Positions 4,677 to 8,758 of a DNA stretch of 8,758 nt are shown piece by piece (the first letter of the stretch is position 1; each line of letters begins with the position of its first letter). The notes under the pieces were generated by a model, which had not been told where the DNA came from, did not search any database, and was given only the letters and a program-made list of their open reading frames with translations. Source of the stretch: Desulfurococcales archaeon (GTDB lineage Archaea; Thermoproteota; Thermoprotei_A; Sulfolobales; Desulfurococcaceae). The position numbers were made by a program, and so were the translations under genes. The DNA lies in assembly GCA_027083045.1 (NCBI GenBank), contig JALWQP010000015.1, positions 1 to 8,758 of the forward strand. The letters are read 5' to 3'.

Positions 4677-6632
4677 TTGGACTCTCACCTTGTTGAAAAA
4701 GGAATAGTGGTAGAGGCGACCGTAGCGATAGACCCGTTTAAACTGATGAGTAGGCGTGGCTATAAGTGGTTCGGCATAATACCTGTTAGAATAAAGAATG
4801 AGACAGTAAATCTGTGGACAACCGGTGTTATCGCCCAATGGTTCAGTAGGGGCGAGAAGGTAAAGATAATCATAAAGGATGAGCCTAAAAAGATAGGGAA
4901 CACATGGGTCCTTGGTCCGCAGGATTATGTTCTCTATAGAATATATAATGGTGAAGAAGTGCCTATCTGGCCTCCTTGGAGCAAGGAGTATGTTCTCGAG
5001 AGAAAAGACCCTCTCAATACCAAGAAAGTCTATGAGTACAGGATAATAGCAAGAGAAGCCGTATCCGAAGAAGATTATATGGATATTGTGAATCTCGAGC
5101 AACACCACTATGCGAGCAAAGAAGAGGTCGTAGCCATATGGAGGTGCCCCAGATGCGGCGAGTACATGGAGGCAAACATACAACCTAGATGTCCACGGTG
5201 CAGAATACCGATGAAGCTTCAAGAAATACGTGGAAGTATACCTAGTAGCAGGTTCTTGGTCCTCGAGCTAAGATCAAGGAAACCCTATGAGCCTAGAATA
5301 GTTGGTTATGTAAGAGTAGACACACCAATACCATTGATGAACAGGAGGCTTCCCGACGGTAGAATACAGAAGATGATCCGTGAAAAAGTATTTCCCAAAG
5401 ACTGGTTCCACCCGACCTTCTGGCCCACAGCACTCAAAGAGAGAATAAGCATTATTTCACGATACAAGGACCTCAGAGAGCTGTACGGGAGCCGTAGATT
5501 AGCGAGAGCCATAGTCGGCGAAGAAGTAAGCGAGAAAGCACTCAAGATCGCGAACTCTGCCGCCGCGAGAATAGCGAGAGTAGTTGTTCATCCAGACTAC
5601 AGAGGCGACGGACTCGGCATACTTGCTGTGAAAGCAGCGATTGAGTGGATTAGGGTTAGAAGAGTCCCGGAGATGAAGAAGAGGAAACACATTGTAGAGA
5701 CAATAGCGATGATGGCAAGGTACAACCCGTTTTTCGAGAAGGCAGGGTTCTACTACATGTGGGATACTGGGAGCGGTAGACCAGTACTAATGTATCCCCT
5801 GACTGAGGAGGCAAGAAAATACATAGAGAGATTCCTTGAGACAGACCCATATGCCAGAAAGCATAGTGGAAAACTGTACAGGCCAAGATACAGTGGTGTG
5901 GAGGTTTTAACGGATAACATAGTCTTGAAGGGACTAACCAAGATATATCGTAGCGTCCTGGACGTCTCGCGCTTGCCACCCAGCCTTAGAGATGTCCTGC
6001 TCGCATTCGGTGTTGAGAGAAGGATAGTTGAGAAATATGTCCTAAGAAATGTGGACCTTGAGATCAAGCCGCGAGAAGTAGTTGTAGTCGTGGGTGCTAG
6101 CGGGGCGGGCAAGACAACCTTGCTAAGAATGATCATAGGAGCCGCTAAACCCGAGCTTCGCACAAATGAGAACTATCGTCCAAGTCAAGGAGATGTCAGA
6201 GTTCCGCCCAACACCAAGATAGCATACCTCCTCCCCGGCGAGGCGGAACCCTCATTTGGTTCAGAGACGTTGCTCGAACACATAACGATGAAGGTAGGGG
6301 ATCCTGCAGAAGCCGTTGAAATACTGAATATGGTCGGCCTAAGCGACGCGGTATTCTACCGTGCCAAGTTCGTTGAGCTATCAACCGGTCAGAAGGAAAG
6401 AGCTAAACTAGCGAGCCTGCTAGCAGAGAAACCTAATCTTCTTATAATCGATGAGTTCGCCGCTCATCTAGACTCTCTAACGGCTCAGAGAGTTGCTAGA
6501 AAGCTCGGTAAACTAGCTAGGCAAGCCGGGATAACCCTTATCGTTGCGACTAACAGGCCCGACATCATTGAAGCACTGAATCCGGATAAGATCATATATG
6601 TAGGGTATGGGAGGGCACAACTAGGTGGATGA
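4677..6632 (+). CDS. ABC-type ATPase fused to a GNAT acetyltransferase domain with zinc ribbon (COG2401)
   Basis: This is a soluble multidomain protein of 651 residues of the archaeal COG2401 type; its function is unknown. Residues 1-115 form a beta-rich N-terminal region. A GNAT-like region begins near 121 (EYRIIAREAVSEEDY) and continues from about 190 to 375, with motif A at 300-320 (VVVHPDYRGDGLG; acetyl-CoA loop R309-G314). Between these halves lies a Cys4 zinc ribbon, CPRC at 157-160 and CPRC at 172-175. The ABC domain covers 405-650: Walker A GASGAGKT (473-480), signature LSTGQ (568-572), Walker B LLIIDE (588-593) with catalytic E593, D-loop LDS (598-600). The Q-loop position reads LLPGEAE (518-524) with no Gln, and the H-loop reads ATNRPD (624-629) with N626 for His. 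There are no membrane segments, so it is probably not a transporter. The TTG start is the first possible after an in-frame stop. Substrate of the acetyltransferase is unknown. Confidence 0.92.
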   Translation: MDSHLVEKGIVVEATVAIDPFKLMSRRGYKWFGIIPVRIKNETVNLWTTGVIAQWFSRGEKVKIIIKDEPKKIGNTWVLGPQDYVLYRIYNGEEVPIWPPWSKEYVLERKDPLNTKKVYEYRIIAREAVSEEDYMDIVNLEQHHYASKEEVVAIWRCPRCGEYMEANIQPRCPRCRIPMKLQEIRGSIPSSRFLVLELRSRKPYEPRIVGYVRVDTPIPLMNRRLPDGRIQKMIREKVFPKDWFHPTFWPTALKERISIISRYKDLRELYGSRRLARAIVGEEVSEKALKIANSAAARIARVVVHPDYRGDGLGILAVKAAIEWIRVRRVPEMKKRKHIVETIAMMARYNPFFEKAGFYYMWDTGSGRPVLMYPLTEEARKYIERFLETDPYARKHSGKLYRPRYSGVEVLTDNIVLKGLTKIYRSVLDVSRLPPSLRDVLLAFGVERRIVEKYVLRNVDLEIKPREVVVVVGASGAGKTTLLRMIIGAAKPELRTNENYRPSQGDVRVPPNTKIAYLLPGEAEPSFGSETLLEHITMKVGDPAEAVEILNMVGLSDAVFYRAKFVELSTGQKERAKLASLLAEKPNLLIIDEFAAHLDSLTAQRVARKLGKLARQAGITLIVATNRPDIIEALNPDKIIYVGYGRAQLGG

Positions 6633-6665
6633 GCAATCTATGTAACCCTGTTTTTACACCCTACT

Positions 6666-6679
6666 ATACTGGGGAGTAT
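6666..6679 (+). promoter_or_regulatory. Shine-Dalgarno site of maf inside a short hairpin
   Basis: GGGGAG (6671-6676) ends five bases before the TTG at 6682 and supports that start. ATACT (6666-6670) and AGTAT (6675-6679) could pair with the four G residues as loop. With five mostly A-T pairs such a stem would be weak at high temperature, so a regulatory role is speculative. Confidence 0.35.
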
Positions 6680-6681
6680 CC

Positions 6682-7293
6682 TTGGAGAAAATATTAGTGC
6701 TAGCTTCATCCAGTCCTCGGAGGGCTGAACTACTTAGAAAATATGTTTCGAGGCTAGTCATAATAAAGCCGAAAATAGTTGAGAAAATATACGATGATCC
6801 TTACAAGACAGTCCTAACGAATTCACGTGAGAAAGCCCTCAGCGTATTGCATGAAGCCCCTCCGAGAGCGGTGATCATTGGAGCCGATACAATTATATAT
6901 TCAAAACAATACGGCATCATAGGAAAGCCTCGGAGTATGAACGAGGCAGCCGAGATACTATTGAAACTACGGGGAAAATGGCACTCCGTAATAACCGGTG
7001 TTACTATAATGGACCTTGAGACCCTAGCAACAAGCAGTTTCACCGCAGAGACTAGTGTTAAGTTAAGGGATTTCACGGAACAAGAACTACATGAGTATCT
7101 AGCAACAATGGAGCCCATGGGGAAAGCAGGCGCCTACGCGATACAGGGGATCGGTGCATTACTCGTTGAAATAATAGTTGGCGACTTCTACAACGTTGTT
7201 GGACTACCCCTGTCCAGGCTCTACGTAGAGCTAAGGAAATACGGTATAAACCTTCTGAACGAGTCCCTCAAGAAAAAAGTAGTTGGCTGGTAA
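6682..7293 (+). CDS. maf: Maf-like nucleoside triphosphate pyrophosphatase (203 aa)
   Basis: This is a Maf/HAM1-superfamily house-cleaning enzyme that hydrolyses nucleoside triphosphates, often modified or pyrimidine ones, to the monophosphate and pyrophosphate in the cytoplasm. Diagnostic motifs are LASSSPRRAELL (7-18) for phosphate binding, IGADT with catalytic D69 (66-70), GKP (81-83), and the C-terminal GKAGAYAIQG (147-156) followed by GDFYNVVGLPL (167-177). Length is normal for the family. E34 may fill the conserved acidic position before D69. The precise subfamily (dTTP/UTP or CTP/m7GTP preference) cannot be set by eye. The TTG start puts the motif seven residues from the N-terminus, as in homologues, and has a GGGGAG site five bases upstream. 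A 49-base gap with a T5 run (6651-6655) separates it from the COG2401 gene; the next gene follows after two bases. Confidence 0.93.
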   Translation: MEKILVLASSSPRRAELLRKYVSRLVIIKPKIVEKIYDDPYKTVLTNSREKALSVLHEAPPRAVIIGADTIIYSKQYGIIGKPRSMNEAAEILLKLRGKWHSVITGVTIMDLETLATSSFTAETSVKLRDFTEQELHEYLATMEPMGKAGAYAIQGIGALLVEIIVGDFYNVVGLPLSRLYVELRKYGINLLNESLKKKVVGW

Positions 7294-7295
7294 TA

Positions 7296-8420
7296 TTGTT
7301 CGAGTACTTCCACTTGAGACCCGATGCCTTAAGCGTGTGGTCTGTCCCGGCTGTCAGGGAGAGGTTATCATGGTACTACAGCGTTATGAAGAACGAAAAA
7401 CCAGCTAAGTTCATTATAGCCCGTAGTCTGGAGATAGACCTAGACCCCTATGACCCCGAGATCGCGGAGGAAGAGCTATGGAGAATACATGAGAAATACC
7501 GGGATACTTTCAGGAAGATGTGGCTGGAAATTAGAGAAGGACGTGCTGAATTAGAAAAACAGGATTCTTTCCCAAAACATAGTTTTCTCGACCTAAAAAT
7601 ATCATTGGCCAAAAGACTCTATAGTCCCTGCCGACTATGTGCGAGAAGATGCGGAGCCAAGAGAGATATGGGTCGGAAGGGAATATGCGGTGTTAGCGGT
7701 CACTGCATTGTACACTCGTATTTCCACCACCTAGGCGAAGAAGCTCCACTTGTCCCGAGCGGCACAATATTCTATGGAGGATGTCCCCTAAAGTGCGTTT
7801 ATTGCCAGAATTGGGATATCAGCCAGGTAGGTATAGAGGATGGAGCAAAGATAACGCCATCCAGACTGGCTGAGATACAGAAAGAGTTGAGGCTGGGCGG
7901 GGCGCGCAACATCAACCATGTTGGAGGAGATCCCATACCACACATACCATTTATTCTTGAGAGCTTAAAGTACTTGGACGTGAATGTTCCACAGCTATGG
8001 AATAGCAATATGTACATGACCGGGGAAGCGCTCACTCTGATCGTCGATGTTATAGATATCTGGCTTCCCGATCTAAAGTACGGTAATAATCAATGTGCCG
8101 AAAAATATTCGCTTGTTAAGAACTACTGGGAGATTGTTACCCGTAACATAAGGATAGCTCATGATAACGGCGACATGATAATAAGGCATTTGATACTTCC
8201 TGGTCACATTAACTGCTGTACCAGGAAAATACTGAAATGGATCGCAGAGAACACACCGAGAGTACTAGTCAATATCATGGATCAGTATAGGCCAGAATAC
8301 CTTGTCAAAAAGTATCCGGAACGATATCCAGAAATAGCAAGACGTATTAAGAAAGAGGAACTACTCGAAGCATATAGGTTGGCCGATGAGCTAGGAATAA
8401 TTTTTAGACCGGTATCCTGA
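7296..8420 (+). CDS. PflX-like radical SAM protein (COG1313, 374 aa)
   Basis: This radical SAM protein is related to pyruvate formate-lyase activating enzymes (COG1313, PflX group), whose true substrate is unknown. The SAM cluster is C163-x3-C167-x2-C170 in GGCPLKCVYCQNWDISQ. Upstream lies the group's extra cysteine segment, C112, C115, C119 and C131 (CRLCARRCGAKR...GICG), which may hold a second metal site, followed by HHLGEEAPLVPSGTIFY (144-160). Later motifs typical of COG1313 are NINHVGGDPIPHIP (205-218), LPDLKYG (257-263), RHLILPGH (297-304) and DQYRP (329-333). Residues 1-105 form a helical N-terminal region. The TTG start lies two bases after the maf stop, with only a weak GGT before it, so the two genes are probably co-transcribed and translationally coupled; an internal ATG at residue 31 is possible but less likely. 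No pyruvate formate-lyase is in the window, so the name should not be read as function. Confidence 0.9.
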   Translation: MFEYFHLRPDALSVWSVPAVRERLSWYYSVMKNEKPAKFIIARSLEIDLDPYDPEIAEEELWRIHEKYRDTFRKMWLEIREGRAELEKQDSFPKHSFLDLKISLAKRLYSPCRLCARRCGAKRDMGRKGICGVSGHCIVHSYFHHLGEEAPLVPSGTIFYGGCPLKCVYCQNWDISQVGIEDGAKITPSRLAEIQKELRLGGARNINHVGGDPIPHIPFILESLKYLDVNVPQLWNSNMYMTGEALTLIVDVIDIWLPDLKYGNNQCAEKYSLVKNYWEIVTRNIRIAHDNGDMIIRHLILPGHINCCTRKILKWIAENTPRVLVNIMDQYRPEYLVKKYPERYPEIARRIKKEELLEAYRLADELGIIFRPVS

Positions 8421-8436
8421 ATCCGCATAGATGTAT

Positions 8437-8441
8437 GGTGA
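8437..8441 (+). promoter_or_regulatory. Shine-Dalgarno site for the last gene
   Basis: GGTGA lies five bases before the GTG at 8447. This favours GTG over the in-frame ATG codons at 8435 and 8456, the second of which would have a spacing of 14. Confidence 0.5.
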
Positions 8442-8446
8442 ACAAT

Positions 8447-8758
8447 GTGTCAGCCATGGAAAATGTTAGCGAGTATTGGTTCTTAGACCACTACAGGATC
8501 ATTGTGGCCAGGCTTGCCTCAGGAAAGTATCTTTTGTCGGTGGACGTGTATAGGCGTAACTGGGTTTTCGAAAAATACGATCAAGTATGTATCAAGAACT
8601 ACTGCCTCTTATATGCCGAGATAGATCCCAGCAAGTATGATCTTGTAGATAAGGGTGTCTCAAAAATAATAGTTACGGGTCTCAAATACGATGACCATAA
8701 GGAGACAATAAACGTACGCTATATAATGGATCAACAACCAACATACCCCTTGATAGAA
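8447..8758 (+). CDS. Hypothetical protein, 3' end beyond the window
   Basis: A frame stays open from here to the window end (104 codons), beginning 26 bases after the radical SAM gene. Its composition is like its neighbours, rich in Tyr, Asp, Lys and Ile, with alternating hydrophobic and charged stretches suggesting a beta-rich or alpha/beta domain: YRIIVARLASGKYLLSVDVY near the N-terminus and SKIIVTGLKYDD further on. Two cysteines near the middle (VCIKNYCLLY) are the only notable pair. There is no signal peptide or membrane segment in the visible part. I do not recognise the family. The GTG start is chosen from the GGTGA site; ATG at 8456 or 8435 are alternatives. It may belong to the same transcript as maf and the radical SAM gene. 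Confidence 0.7.
   Translation, partial: MSAMENVSEYWFLDHYRIIVARLASGKYLLSVDVYRRNWVFEKYDQVCIKNYCLLYAEIDPSKYDLVDKGVSKIIVTGLKYDDHKETINVRYIMDQQPTYPLIE

Noticed and set aside
4626..5222. 198-codon open frame on the minus strand
   Set aside because: It lies opposite the N-terminal third of the COG2401 gene, whose zinc ribbon and GNAT motifs are clear. The frame is Tyr/Leu/Ile-rich and has no recognisable family, as expected of an antisense shadow.
5753..6163. 136-codon minus-strand frame across the GNAT/ABC junction
   Set aside because: It is antisense to Walker A and the GNAT end of the COG2401 gene, Ser/Leu/Thr-rich, with no family motif.
6651..6655. T5 run between the COG2401 and maf genes as a terminator
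   Set aside because: Five T residues alone are weak evidence; the same stretch (TTTTTACA) could be a promoter element for maf.
1..8758. Mobile elements, CRISPR array, or defence system
   Set aside because: No transposase, integrase, regular direct repeats or cas-like genes were seen on either strand. Gene density and style are even throughout.

Overview
This window looks like a hyperthermophilic crenarchaeal chromosome, most likely of the Desulfurococcales type; this is inferred from gene content and style, not from a search. The supporting signs are the archaeal-only 8-oxoguanine glycosylase AGOG, the archaeal ABC-ATPase/acetyltransferase fusion (COG2401), heavy use of ATA and AGG/AGA codons, TATA boxes about 25 bases before leaderless ATG starts, GGTG-type Shine-Dalgarno sites before TTG starts, and very tight packing. 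No insertion sequence, CRISPR array, integrase or phage gene is visible.

Layout. At the left edge, the 5' end of a tRNA on the minus strand and a complete class II tRNA-Leu(GAG) on the plus strand face away from each other across a shared promoter region. A small unknown gene (241-522) starts only 25 bases after the tRNA. A minus-strand block follows: a DUF2283-type protein (519-782), a four-cysteine small protein (849-1166) with a candidate operator, a GH1 beta-glycosidase (1262-2524), and a 99-residue protein that may have a NifX/NafY-like fold (2616-2915). A 75-base divergent promoter region (2916-2990) separates this from a plus-strand block running to the window end: AGOG (2991-3893), a divergent creatininase-family amidohydrolase (3919-4608), the large soluble zinc-ribbon/GNAT/ABC fusion (4677-6632), Maf nucleotide pyrophosphatase (6682-7293), a PflX-like radical SAM protein (7296-8420), and an unrecognised gene cut by the window end (8447-8758).

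How the genes may work together. AGOG removes 8-oxoguanine from DNA and Maf hydrolyses non-canonical or modified nucleotides, so two genome-protection enzymes lie in the same strand block. Maf and the radical SAM gene are two bases apart and are probably co-transcribed. The creatininase-like gene appears to have its own leaderless promoter, whose TATA box overlaps the AGOG stop codon. The GH1 enzyme has no transporter or other sugar gene beside it here.

Most genes belong to known families. I found no convincing complete new system. The most unusual items are the COG2401 fusion, whose ABC domain appears to lack the usual Q-loop Gln and H-loop His; the creatininase homologue with changed active-site motifs; palindromes placed between TATA box and predicted start site in two promoters; and a split in start signals, with leaderless genes using ATG and most Shine-Dalgarno genes using TTG or GTG.
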